Of a stretch of DNA of 6,361 nt, positions 1 through 4,825 are shown one piece after another; positions within the stretch are counted from its first letter, which is position 1, and the number at the start of each line of letters is the position of its first letter. Origin of the DNA: an uncultured Collinsella sp. (GTDB lineage Bacteria; Actinomycetota; Coriobacteriia; Coriobacteriales; Coriobacteriaceae); contig CABQLM010000084.1 of the NCBI GenBank assembly GCA_902465105.1, positions 1-6,361 of the forward strand. The letters are read 5' to 3'. Under the pieces are notes generated by a model. That model saw only the letters and a program-made list of their open reading frames with translations. It had not been told where the DNA came from and searched no databases. A program made the position numbers and the translations under genes.

Positions 1-87
1 GGACAAAACCTGGGTTCCGCCGGCGGTGGCGCGCAGCTCGGGATCGCGGGTGAGGTTACCGGTGATGTTCACTCGATTGATGCTCAT
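1..87 (-). CDS. ssb: Single-stranded DNA-binding protein, N-terminal part (runs off the left edge)
   Basis: The 29 visible codons read MSINRVNITGNL followed by TRDPELRATAGGT, the hallmark N-terminus of bacterial SSB: the first strand of the OB fold, then the conserved N-L-T-x-D-P-E-L-R turn. SSB coats single-stranded DNA during replication, repair and recombination. The ATG at 85-87 is supported by an AGAGGAAG Shine-Dalgarno (97-104) about nine bases upstream. The gene starts 48 bp after the rpsF stop codon on the same strand, so the two are almost certainly co-transcribed, as in the common rpsF-ssb-rpsR order. The acidic C-terminal tail that binds partner proteins lies outside the window. 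Identity is based on a short but very characteristic stretch. Confidence 0.94.
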   Translation of the reverse strand, partial: MSINRVNITGNLTRDPELRATAGGTQVLS

Positions 88-135
88 TACTCACTACTTC
101 CTCTTGGGGCACAAGCCCAGTCCAAAACGACAGTC

Positions 136-429
136 TTACTCCTGGTCGTCGCGACGGACGATCATGTGGCGGACCACAGCGTCGGTGATGCGCAGGACGC
201 GATCAAGCTCGGCGATCTGGGTAGGATCTGCGTGGAAGTTGATGAGGGTGTAGTCACCATCGGTGAGGTCGTTGATCTCGTAGGCGAGCTTGCGCTTGCC
301 CCACTCGTCAACGGAGTCGACCTTGCCAGCGCCCTCAGCGATCGTGGTATCGATACGCTTCATAACAGCGAGACGAGTCTCGGGGTCGAGCGACGGGTCA
401 ACAAAGAACAGCAGTTCATAAGCCTTCAT
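136..429 (-). CDS. rpsF: 30S ribosomal protein S6
   Basis: The 97-residue product begins MKAYELLFFVDPSLD and contains W-G-K-R-K-L-A-Y-E-I (about 50-59), then Y-T-L-I-N-F and a C-terminal V-x-R-H-M-I-V-R-R. This is the typical ferredoxin-like S6 sequence at the usual Gram-positive length. S6 binds 16S rRNA in the platform of the small subunit as a dimer with S18. The start is fixed at 427-429 by a strong GAGGAGGTGA Shine-Dalgarno immediately upstream. An ATG seven codons further out would translate the Shine-Dalgarno itself and is rejected. It is the first gene of the operon continuing into ssb. A leader hairpin at 456-484 and a promoter at 501-529 precede it. The short acidic tail ending D-D-Q-E is unremarkable. 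Confidence 0.97.
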   Translation of the reverse strand: MKAYELLFFVDPSLDPETRLAVMKRIDTTIAEGAGKVDSVDEWGKRKLAYEINDLTDGDYTLINFHADPTQIAELDRVLRITDAVVRHMIVRRDDQE

Positions 430-455
430 ATTGTCACCTCCTCTGGGCAAATGTG

Positions 456-484
456 GCTTCAGGTCGTGAAGGTGCGCCTGAAGC
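456..484 (-). promoter_or_regulatory. Hairpin in the rpsF mRNA leader (possible S6:S18 autoregulatory site)
   Basis: The leader RNA can fold GCTTCAGG against CCTGAAGC: a perfect 8-bp stem with a 13-base loop, ending 26 bases before the rpsF start. The rpsF leaders of many bacteria contain a hairpin bound by the S6:S18 complex for autogenous control, recognised by a CCG-containing bulge. The position fits. I cannot identify an unambiguous CCG bulge here, so the regulatory role is an inference and only the stem is directly visible. Confidence 0.45.
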
Positions 485-500
485 AGGAAAAGACTTGGTA

Positions 501-529
501 ATAATATCTTTCAACCTCCTAGGCTGCAA
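501..529 (-). promoter_or_regulatory. Probable sigma-70-type promoter of rpsF-ssb
   Basis: On the minus strand TTGCAG (524-529) is separated by 17 bases from TATTAT (501-506). The -10 matches consensus at five of six positions; the -35 is weak beyond its TTG. Initiation would fall near 494, giving a leader of about 65 bases that contains the 456-484 hairpin. A 6-bp inverted repeat (GCTGCA at 523-528, TGCAGC at 535-540) overlaps the -35. Confidence 0.5.
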
Positions 530-540
530 GAATATGCAGC

Positions 541-879
541 TACAACCTCATGACCTCCACATATGCCCATACTCGCACGGCTTTTCATGCGCATTCCAAC
601 CAAACGCTTTCCGAGAACTTGACAGATCCACGAACGAAAAGAGGGAAGTCCAATCCGTAACTGGATTGCCGCAGGTCATCGAAGGCTCGCCCATGGTCTC
701 AAGATGCATACCAATGGCACAAGATAGACAATCAAATTATTTAATTATGGGTGCAAGCGCTTTAAAACTACCAATTTTGAACGACGCTTTTACTGTAAGC
801 GCGCTGGTCGGCAGCCATGTACAGCAATCAAAGCATCGCCCTTTCAGCAGAGCTGATAAAAAAATGCCAAGTTTTCTGT
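541..879. other. Gene-free spacer between the rpsF promoter and the tRNA-Ser genes
   Basis: I see no supportable gene here. Open frames in this stretch have no Shine-Dalgarno and one runs straight into the tRNA gene. The stretch around 721-790 is noticeably AT-rich (for example AAATTATTTAATTATGG). A small 6-bp inverted repeat, CAATCC/GGATTG, lies near 651-668. No terminator, riboswitch or recognised RNA gene was found. Confidence 0.6.
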
Positions 880-907
880 TTGCAGTTTGCCGTTCCTCGT
901 GTATACT
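880..907 (+). promoter_or_regulatory. Probable promoter of the tRNA-Ser genes
   Basis: TTGCAG (880-885) and TATACT (902-907) are separated by 16 bases, or 17 if TTTGCA is taken as the -35. The -10 matches consensus at five of six positions. Transcription would begin near 914, giving the roughly 10-base 5' extension typical of a tRNA precursor removed by RNase P. The -35 hexamer is the same as in the proposed rpsF promoter. Confidence 0.55.
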
Positions 908-923
908 GACTTTCGCATTTAAC

Positions 924-1014
924 GGAGAGTTGTCCGAGTGGCCGAAGGAGCACGATTGGAAATCGTGTAGGCGTCAAAAGCGTCTCCAGGGTTCAAATCC
1001 CTGACTCTCCGCCA
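924..1014 (+). tRNA. tRNA-Ser, anticodon GGA
   Basis: The 7-bp acceptor stem GGAGAGT/ACTCTCC is perfect. The anticodon stem CACGA/TCGTG encloses the loop TTGGAAA, giving anticodon GGA, which reads UCC and UCU serine codons. A long variable arm lies between the anticodon and T arms, which makes this a class II tRNA as expected for serine. The T arm is CAGGG-TTCAAAT-CCCTG. The discriminator is G (1011) and the terminal CCA (1012-1014) is encoded. Total length is 91 bases. Confidence 0.97.
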
Positions 1015-1023
1015 GTTAATTCC

Positions 1024-1053
1024 AAAGCAGGCCTTAGTGCCTGCTTTGTTTTT
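1024..1053 (+). terminator. Intrinsic terminator after tRNA-Ser(GGA)
   Basis: A perfect 9-bp stem AAAGCAGGC/GCCTGCTTT with a six-base loop is followed by GTTTTT. It lies ten bases after the CCA end of the first tRNA and ends only nine bases before the second tRNA gene, so it separates the two serine tRNAs. Confidence 0.85.
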
Positions 1054-1062
1054 ACCCCACGC

Positions 1063-1153
1063 GGAGGGGTGGCAGAGTGGTTGAATGCGGCGGTCTCGAA
1101 AACCGTTTGGCCTGTATAAGGTCACGAGGGTTCGAATCCCTCCTCCTCCGCCA
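1063..1153 (+). tRNA. tRNA-Ser, anticodon CGA
   Basis: The acceptor stem GGAGGGG/CTCCTCC pairs fully with one G-U pair. The anticodon loop CTCGAAA, closed by GCGGT/ACCGT, gives anticodon CGA, which reads the serine codon UCG. A long variable arm again marks a class II tRNA. The T arm is GAGGG-TTCGAAT-CCCTC, the discriminator is G and CCA is encoded (1151-1153). I see no convincing promoter of its own in the 48 bases after the first tRNA, so it may depend on read-through. Confidence 0.97.
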
Positions 1154-1164
1154 TTTTGGTTGAG

Positions 1165-1191
1165 AAAGCTCCCAACAACGGGAGCTTTTTT
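1165..1191 (+). terminator. Intrinsic terminator after tRNA-Ser(CGA)
   Basis: AAAGCTCCC (1165-1173) pairs with GGGAGCTTT (1180-1188) around the loop AACAAC. The stem runs into a T tract (six T, then G and four more T). It closes the tRNA transcription unit. Confidence 0.88.
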
Positions 1192-1219
1192 GTTTTGAGT
1201 CCCTTACAAACAAATACGA

Positions 1220-1244
1220 CGGAGGAGGGGGGATTCGAACCCGC
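1220..1244 (-). pseudogene. Remnant of a tRNA-Ser 3' end (T arm plus acceptor strand), inverted
   Basis: Read on the minus strand this is GCGGG-TTCGAAT-CCCCC followed by CTCCTCC and G: a T arm with intact loop and one C-C mismatch in its stem, then the 3' acceptor strand and discriminator of a serine tRNA. The CCA is replaced by TCG. No anticodon arm or 5' half can be found upstream, so only the 3' end survives. From the GGG of the T stem to the discriminator it differs from the tRNA-Ser(CGA) gene 70 bp away at one of 23 positions, but in the opposite orientation. Such 3' fragments are often left by integration and excision of elements that use tRNA genes as attachment sites; that origin is an inference. 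Confidence 0.6.
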
Positions 1245-1277
1245 CAGGGCGTTCAACACCAGCCCAGATCTCAAACA

Positions 1278-1332
1278 TGTACATCACCCTCCAAAGATGT
1301 CAAAAAATGTCGTTTTTGGAGGCTGATGTACA
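1278..1332. repeat. 55-bp palindrome, left copy flanking the nuclease-like gene
   Basis: Arms TGTACATCACCCTCCAAA and TTTGGAGGCTGATGTACA are reverse complements over 18 bp except for one C-C mismatch. They enclose a 19-base core with an A6 run between two copies of ATGTC. The right copy at 2482-2536 has identical arms, with its core in the opposite orientation: aligned in inverted orientation, 50 of 55 positions match. The A/T run sits in the loop rather than after the stem, so this is not a standard terminator. It may be a protein-binding operator, the boundary of a mobile cassette, or a transcribed hairpin. Confidence 0.9.
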
Positions 1333-1341
1333 CCTTTGCAT

Positions 1342-1360
1342 ATCGCGCTCGGCGCGCGAT
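1342..1360 (+). promoter_or_regulatory. Small GC-rich hairpin upstream of the nuclease-like gene
   Basis: ATCGCGC (1342-1348) pairs with GCGCGAT (1354-1360) around a five-base loop, overlapping a second palindrome CGATCGATCG (1357-1366). It lies about 85 bp before the start codon, in the region where the gene's promoter or operator should be. I could not identify a convincing -35/-10 pair. AbiEi-type proteins are known to bind inverted repeats in their own promoters, so this is a candidate operator only. Confidence 0.3.
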
Positions 1361-1443
1361 CGATCGTTTTGCCAGCATTCGGTATATTTCCTCACTTCAA
1401 CGGACATAAGGATTGCATATCGGCATAAAGCGAGAGGTCCCTA

Positions 1444-2451
1444 ATGGATACTCCTGTTCTCATTACGCATAAAACCGCATGGCTCGTCCATCACGCGCCA
1501 CAAGACCTGGTTCAGGCGATCGCGCAGCACGACTACCAGATAGGCGCAAGAGGTCTCTCCACCCAGCAACGCACCACGCGCATTCGACGGGCTCTTGCCG
1601 ACTGCGGTATTCCCACTAGCATGCTTGAGACTATCGATATCTCCGTTGTATTTGCCTTCGAGCAAATCCACGCCAACGGCGTAAATTGCCACGTTCTTGG
1701 CCAAAATCTACCCTACGGCCATATTGACGAGCTGTCCCCCGGTATTTTTATCACCGACGAAGCCCTTACCTTCGTATTCGCTGCCGAGTGGATGGACAGA
1801 ATCGAATACCTCGAATACGGCTACGAAGTTTGCGGTGATTATCGCATGGGGCTCAATCCTGGCGACTCTTACACCGAGCAGCCAGCAACCACTTCCAAGG
1901 ACGAAGTTGTCGAACTACTCGATCGGCACCCCGGCAAACCCGGTGCCACACGCGCGCGACTTGCGCTCAGACACGTCTACGACCTCTCTGCCTCGCCCAT
2001 GGAAAGCGCGTCGGCCATTGCCCTTTCACTCCCGACGCGCGAAGGCGGCGTTGGCATCCGAGGTGTCGAGCTCAATAAGCCCCTCGAGATCCCTAAACGG
2101 CTCTGGCATTGCACCAAAGCCCGAACGCTCAAAATCGATGCCCTCATTACCTATAAGCGCAGAGAACTCGGCATCGAATATAAAGGCGGCTTTCACGACG
2201 AGGCCGAGCGCAAGGGGGCAGATGCGGAGCGAGAGGCCGTGCTTGCCCAAATGGGCTATCGCATCGTCACACTCACCTCAACACAATTTGCCAGCCAACT
2301 CGCTTTTCACCGTGCCATGAACAATATCCGCGAAGCACTCGGCATGCCCCGTTGCGTAGATGCCGTGTATCAGCGAAAGCAAAACGAACTGCGCAAGGTA
2401 CTTATCCGCAACTGGAAGAGCGATCAAGCCGAAGAGCCGCCTTCTGAGTAA
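1444..2451 (+). CDS. AbiEi-like protein with C-terminal PD-(D/E)XK (DUF559/Vsr-type) nuclease domain, orphan
   Basis: The 335-residue protein has no signal peptide or membrane segment. The N-terminal half resembles AbiEi-related antitoxin/regulator proteins: L-I-T-H-K-T-A at 7-13, and a middle segment P-G-I-F-I-T-D-E-A-L-T-F then E-Y-G-Y-E-V-C-G-D-Y (about 99-133). A linker S-P-M-E (184-187) followed by L-P-T-R-E-G-G-V-G leads into a nuclease-like core: Asp232 in K-I-D-A-L-I, Glu245-x-Lys247 in I-E-Y-K-G-G, His251, then E-x-V-L-A-Q-M-G-Y-R-I-V-T-L-T. That matches the D...ExK pattern and the DUF559/Vsr-like layout. ATG at 1444 follows GAGAGG with suitable spacing. Family members act in nucleic-acid restriction or as regulators; the target here is unknown. 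No AbiEii-type nucleotidyltransferase toxin adjoins it. The gene stands alone between two matching 55-bp palindromes, suggesting a self-contained cassette. Fold assignment is from pattern only. Confidence 0.7.
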   Translation: MDTPVLITHKTAWLVHHAPQDLVQAIAQHDYQIGARGLSTQQRTTRIRRALADCGIPTSMLETIDISVVFAFEQIHANGVNCHVLGQNLPYGHIDELSPGIFITDEALTFVFAAEWMDRIEYLEYGYEVCGDYRMGLNPGDSYTEQPATTSKDEVVELLDRHPGKPGATRARLALRHVYDLSASPMESASAIALSLPTREGGVGIRGVELNKPLEIPKRLWHCTKARTLKIDALITYKRRELGIEYKGGFHDEAERKGADAEREAVLAQMGYRIVTLTSTQFASQLAFHRAMNNIREALGMPRCVDAVYQRKQNELRKVLIRNWKSDQAEEPPSE

Positions 2452-2481
2452 CGACGAACCCGCTCGCCCCGCGCCAAAACT

Positions 2482-2536
2482 TGTACATCACCCTCCAAAA
2501 TCGACTTTTTTCGACATCTTTGGAGGCTGATGTACA
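2482..2536. repeat. 55-bp palindrome, right copy flanking the nuclease-like gene
   Basis: It has the same outer arms as the left copy at 1278-1332, including the identical C-C mismatch. The core is inverted, with a T6 run between TCGAC repeats and GACATC on the right instead of GATGTC on the left. It starts 30 bp after the stop codon of the nuclease-like gene and ends about 120 bp before the most likely start of the TRIC gene. Conservation of arms and length between copies argues for a functional or recently mobile element rather than chance. Confidence 0.9.
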
Positions 2537-2656
2537 TGCTTGGAACCTGTGACCATACCCAGTCCCAACCGTTTACCGAGCAATAGGGTCACAATCGTCG
2601 CCAACCATGTACTATGTACGGGCATTGTCCAATCCAACTACCCAAAGGACCCCACT

Positions 2657-3346
2657 TTGCCCGCCGTCGCCACTGTAACCGTTACTGCACACGCCTCGAA
2701 TGCCATGGTTGCCATCCCGTTTTGGCTCGAGATGTTCGCTGTCGTCGCAGCGTCGATTTCGGGCGTGCTGGTTGCACGCGAGCACAAACTCGATCTGGTG
2801 GGCGCCGTCGCGCTCGCCGTGGTCTGCGGTCTGGGCGGCGGTCTTTTGCGCGATATGACGCTTCAGGTGGGCAACGTCTACATCCTCAACCAGCCCATGG
2901 CGCTGCCGCTGTCCATCGCCACGGCGGCCATCATCTACATCTTCCCTGCCATCGTCGACAAGCCCGACAAGCTCATCCCCCTACTCGACATCATCTCGGT
3001 GGGTATTTATGCGGCAACCGGCGCAGATAAGGCGCTCGTGTACGGATTTGCACCGGTCGTGTGCATTATGATGGGCTTTTTTACCGCGGTAGGCGGTGGC
3101 ATGCTGCGCGATGGTTTTATGGGTGTGGTGCCGGGTATTTTCCAGCGCACCAACTTCTATGCCATCGCGGCTATCGCCGGATCGGCAAGCTATGTTTGCC
3201 TTGTCATGAGCGGCTTGGTCAGCAATGTCGTAGCGCTGGTCGTTTGCGTCGTGGTGACCATGGGCCTGCGCTGGCTCTCGCTGCGCTTTGACATCAAAAG
3301 CCCCACCGAGGACGACATCGCGCGTTTCTTACATCGCAAAAAATAG
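2657..3346 (+). CDS. TRIC/UPF0126 family membrane protein (putative cation channel or glycine transporter)
   Basis: The protein is almost entirely hydrophobic. It shows the two-fold internal repeat of the family: G-L-G-G-G-L-L-R-D-M-T-L (about 58-69) in the first half and V-G-G-G-M-L-R-D-G-F (about 145-154) in the second, each within a three-helix bundle, plus a final helix and a short charged C-terminal tail. It begins I-P-F-W-L-E-M-F-A-V as family members do. Bacterial TRIC proteins form trimeric K+-permeable channels; some UPF0126 members are reported to move glycine, so the substrate is uncertain. Start choice is open. TTG 2657 has an AAAGGA Shine-Dalgarno seven bases away and gives 229 residues, a normal length. 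ATG 2705 has no Shine-Dalgarno. TTG 2540 would add a hydrophilic extension abutting the palindrome. No clear terminator follows, only a 6-bp GCCTGC/GCAGGC stem at 3378-3401 without a T tract. Confidence 0.9.
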   Translation: MPAVATVTVTAHASNAMVAIPFWLEMFAVVAASISGVLVAREHKLDLVGAVALAVVCGLGGGLLRDMTLQVGNVYILNQPMALPLSIATAAIIYIFPAIVDKPDKLIPLLDIISVGIYAATGADKALVYGFAPVVCIMMGFFTAVGGGMLRDGFMGVVPGIFQRTNFYAIAAIAGSASYVCLVMSGLVSNVVALVVCVVVTMGLRWLSLRFDIKSPTEDDIARFLHRKK

Positions 3347-3530
3347 ATAGCACGGCTACACCCATCGCAAGGTGACAGCCTGCCTACAACCGGCCGCAGG
3401 CCCGATATCCCGCGACACCTTATGAAGGCAATTGCCCATGCAAAATATTGCAACCGCGAGTTTCTTTTAGAGCGAGGACACGATGGGTACCCTGTTGGGT
3501 GTATGCAATTCACCAAGCAAAGGATTCACC

Positions 3531-4676
3531 ATGCCTCACAACCAACCCACGGCGACGCAGCGTCGCAACATGCGCGGACGCCTCATTATGGCCTTCGCGC
3601 TTATCGCGCTGGCGTTTACCGCGCTCCCCACTATGGCATTCGCCGGCACCGATAGCGCGGGCAATGTTTTCGTGTCCGACGGGGATTCCAGTCCATCCGG
3701 CGTCGAGGGCGATCTGTACTGGGCCGGTCAAAGCCTTAACCTGGACGACACGTCCATCGACCGCGACATCATCGCGGCTGGTGAGAGTCTGTCGATTCGC
3801 GACTGCACCGTGGGCGGCGCCGTCCGCTTGGCAGCTCGCACCATCGATATCGCCAAGACCACCATTGATGGAAGCGTGACGGTTGCCGCTCAACACGTCG
3901 TGCTTAACTCCGGCAGTACTGCCAATTGCTTCTATGCCGCAGGCGAGACGGTTGCCCTGCGCGGCTCCGTCAAGTCGGCAGCGCTCGCGGGCAGTACGGT
4001 AACCATCGATGGCACCGTCGATGGCGATGTTGAGGTCTGGGCCGACAAGCTGGTGCTCGGCAAAAACGCCCACATCACCGGCACCGTAAACGCTCATGTC
4101 TCACAGGACCCCGAACGCGCCGACGGCGCCAAAGTGGGAGCCCTCAAGATCGACCGCACCGAGAACGAGGATACTTCCACCGTCAACGACACCATCGGCG
4201 GCATCGTTGCCGCAGCTCTTTCCACCTGCTTTGTCGCTATTCTCCTTGAGCTCGTCTTTCCGCGTGCAACAGCCAGCGCGGCCGGCATGCTTCACCAGCA
4301 CCCCGCCCCGCTGTGGGTGAGCGGTCTTTTGGGCACGGTAACCGTCATACCCGCAGTTCTGCTGCTCATCATCTCGATTGCCGGCCTTTCGCTCGCCGGA
4401 GCCCTACTGTGTGCCGTGATCGGTGTCGCGCTGGTCTCCGCGGCCTTTACGGGCACCTCGATCGCGCGCATGGTCGGGCACAAACAGAACCGCTATGCCA
4501 TGGCAGCCATCGGCGGCGCCATCGCCGGGGCCCTTACGGCACTCCCCCTCATGGGCAACTTTATCAGCGGCGTAGCCTTCGTCTTTACGCTTGGCTATCT
4601 CATCCAGGTCATCTGGCGTAACGCCCATCTCAAACCGCAACAGGCCCCCAACACCCCGGGCCTTCCCTCCGCCTAA
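3531..4676 (+). CDS. Secreted bactofilin-like (polymer-forming) beta-helix protein with C-terminal membrane domain
   Basis: A 381-residue protein. Residues 1-38 form a signal peptide: basic Q-R-R-N-M-R-G-R, a hydrophobic core, and cleavage after A-F-A before G-T-D. Residues about 57-190 are short repeating strands with G-x-V/L punctuation, such as G-V-E-G-D-L-Y-W-A-G-Q-S-L, T-I-D-G-S-V-T-V-A-A and T-I-D-G-T-V-D-G-D-V-E-V-W-A. This is the right-handed beta-helix pattern of bactofilin/polymer-forming domains. About 221-361 contains four or five membrane helices. Classical bactofilins are cytoplasmic; here the helix domain would lie outside the cell, tethered to the membrane. ATG 3531 is preceded by AAAGGA six bases upstream. 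In-frame ATG 3483 also has a GAGG site but would give an overlong signal peptide. It is followed by a strong terminator at 4752. The cellular role is not evident from context. Confidence 0.75.
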   Translation: MPHNQPTATQRRNMRGRLIMAFALIALAFTALPTMAFAGTDSAGNVFVSDGDSSPSGVEGDLYWAGQSLNLDDTSIDRDIIAAGESLSIRDCTVGGAVRLAARTIDIAKTTIDGSVTVAAQHVVLNSGSTANCFYAAGETVALRGSVKSAALAGSTVTIDGTVDGDVEVWADKLVLGKNAHITGTVNAHVSQDPERADGAKVGALKIDRTENEDTSTVNDTIGGIVAAALSTCFVAILLELVFPRATASAAGMLHQHPAPLWVSGLLGTVTVIPAVLLLIISIAGLSLAGALLCAVIGVALVSAAFTGTSIARMVGHKQNRYAMAAIGGAIAGALTALPLMGNFISGVAFVFTLGYLIQVIWRNAHLKPQQAPNTPGLPSA

Positions 4677-4682
4677 CCGCCA

Positions 4683-4717
4683 ACCACCACAAAGGGGGCA
4701 GGCACCTTTGCGGTGGT
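4683..4717 (+). repeat. Imperfect hairpin 1 of an overlapping pair behind the bactofilin-like gene
   Basis: ACCACC-A-CAAAGG pairs with CCTTTG-C-GGTGGT (12 bp plus one mismatch) around a nine-base loop GGGCAGGCA. Its last four bases (TGGT, 4714-4717) are also the first four bases of the next hairpin, so the two cannot form fully at once. It lacks a T tract. It resembles a small repetitive palindromic unit. Confidence 0.7.
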
Positions 4718-4744
4718 GCAAAGGGATCAGGCTACTTTGCACCA
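4714..4744 (+). repeat. Perfect hairpin 2 of the overlapping pair
   Basis: TGGTGCAAAG pairs perfectly with CTTTGCACCA around the loop GGATCAGGCTA. It shares the CAAAGG arm start and a CAGGC-containing loop with the preceding hairpin, so the two look like diverged copies of one palindromic unit placed head to tail. Confidence 0.75.
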
Positions 4745-4751
4745 ACAAACG

Positions 4752-4794
4752 AAGCGGGGCGCCCGACCACATTCGACCGGGTGTCCCGCTTTTT
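4752..4794 (+). terminator. Strong intrinsic terminator between convergent genes
   Basis: AAGCGGGGCGCCCG (4752-4765) pairs with CGGGTGTCCCGCTT (4778-4791) over 14 bp including two G-U pairs, with a 12-base loop and five consecutive T at 4790-4794. It ends the plus-strand bactofilin-like transcript. Read the other way the stem is followed by CGTTTGTT, so it may also stop the minus-strand pilin transcript, less efficiently. Confidence 0.85.
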
Positions 4795-4825
4795 CATGTC
4801 TCGTGTTGATATTCGAGGCGAACAG

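Noticed and set aside
430..450. Upstream ATG extending rpsF by seven residues
   Set aside because: The extension R-G-G-D is simply the Shine-Dalgarno of the true start at 427-429.
453..1004. Plus-strand open frame of 183 codons starting GTG
   Set aside because: No Shine-Dalgarno, no recognisable protein pattern, and it runs through the tRNA-Ser(GGA) gene.
919..1125. Minus-strand open frame of 68 codons
   Set aside because: It is antisense to both tRNA-Ser genes; its R-V-R-D-L-N-P-G segment is a familiar artefact of translating tRNA T arms.
1278..2536. CRISPR array or IS200/IS605-type element
   Set aside because: There are only two palindromes 1.2 kb apart with a gene between them, and the protein shows no HUH/Y1 transposase, TnpB or Cas motif.
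2482..2536. Right palindrome as an ordinary intrinsic terminator of the nuclease-like gene
   Set aside because: The T run lies in the loop and the stem is followed by TGCTTGG, not a T tract. The same structure also occurs upstream of the gene.
3378..3401. GCCTGC/GCAGGC stem as a terminator of the TRIC gene
   Set aside because: It is only 6 bp with a 12-base loop and no T tract.
3422..3655. Short plus-strand frames between the TRIC and bactofilin-like genes
   Set aside because: They overlap the signal-peptide region of the bactofilin-like gene in another frame and lack family features.
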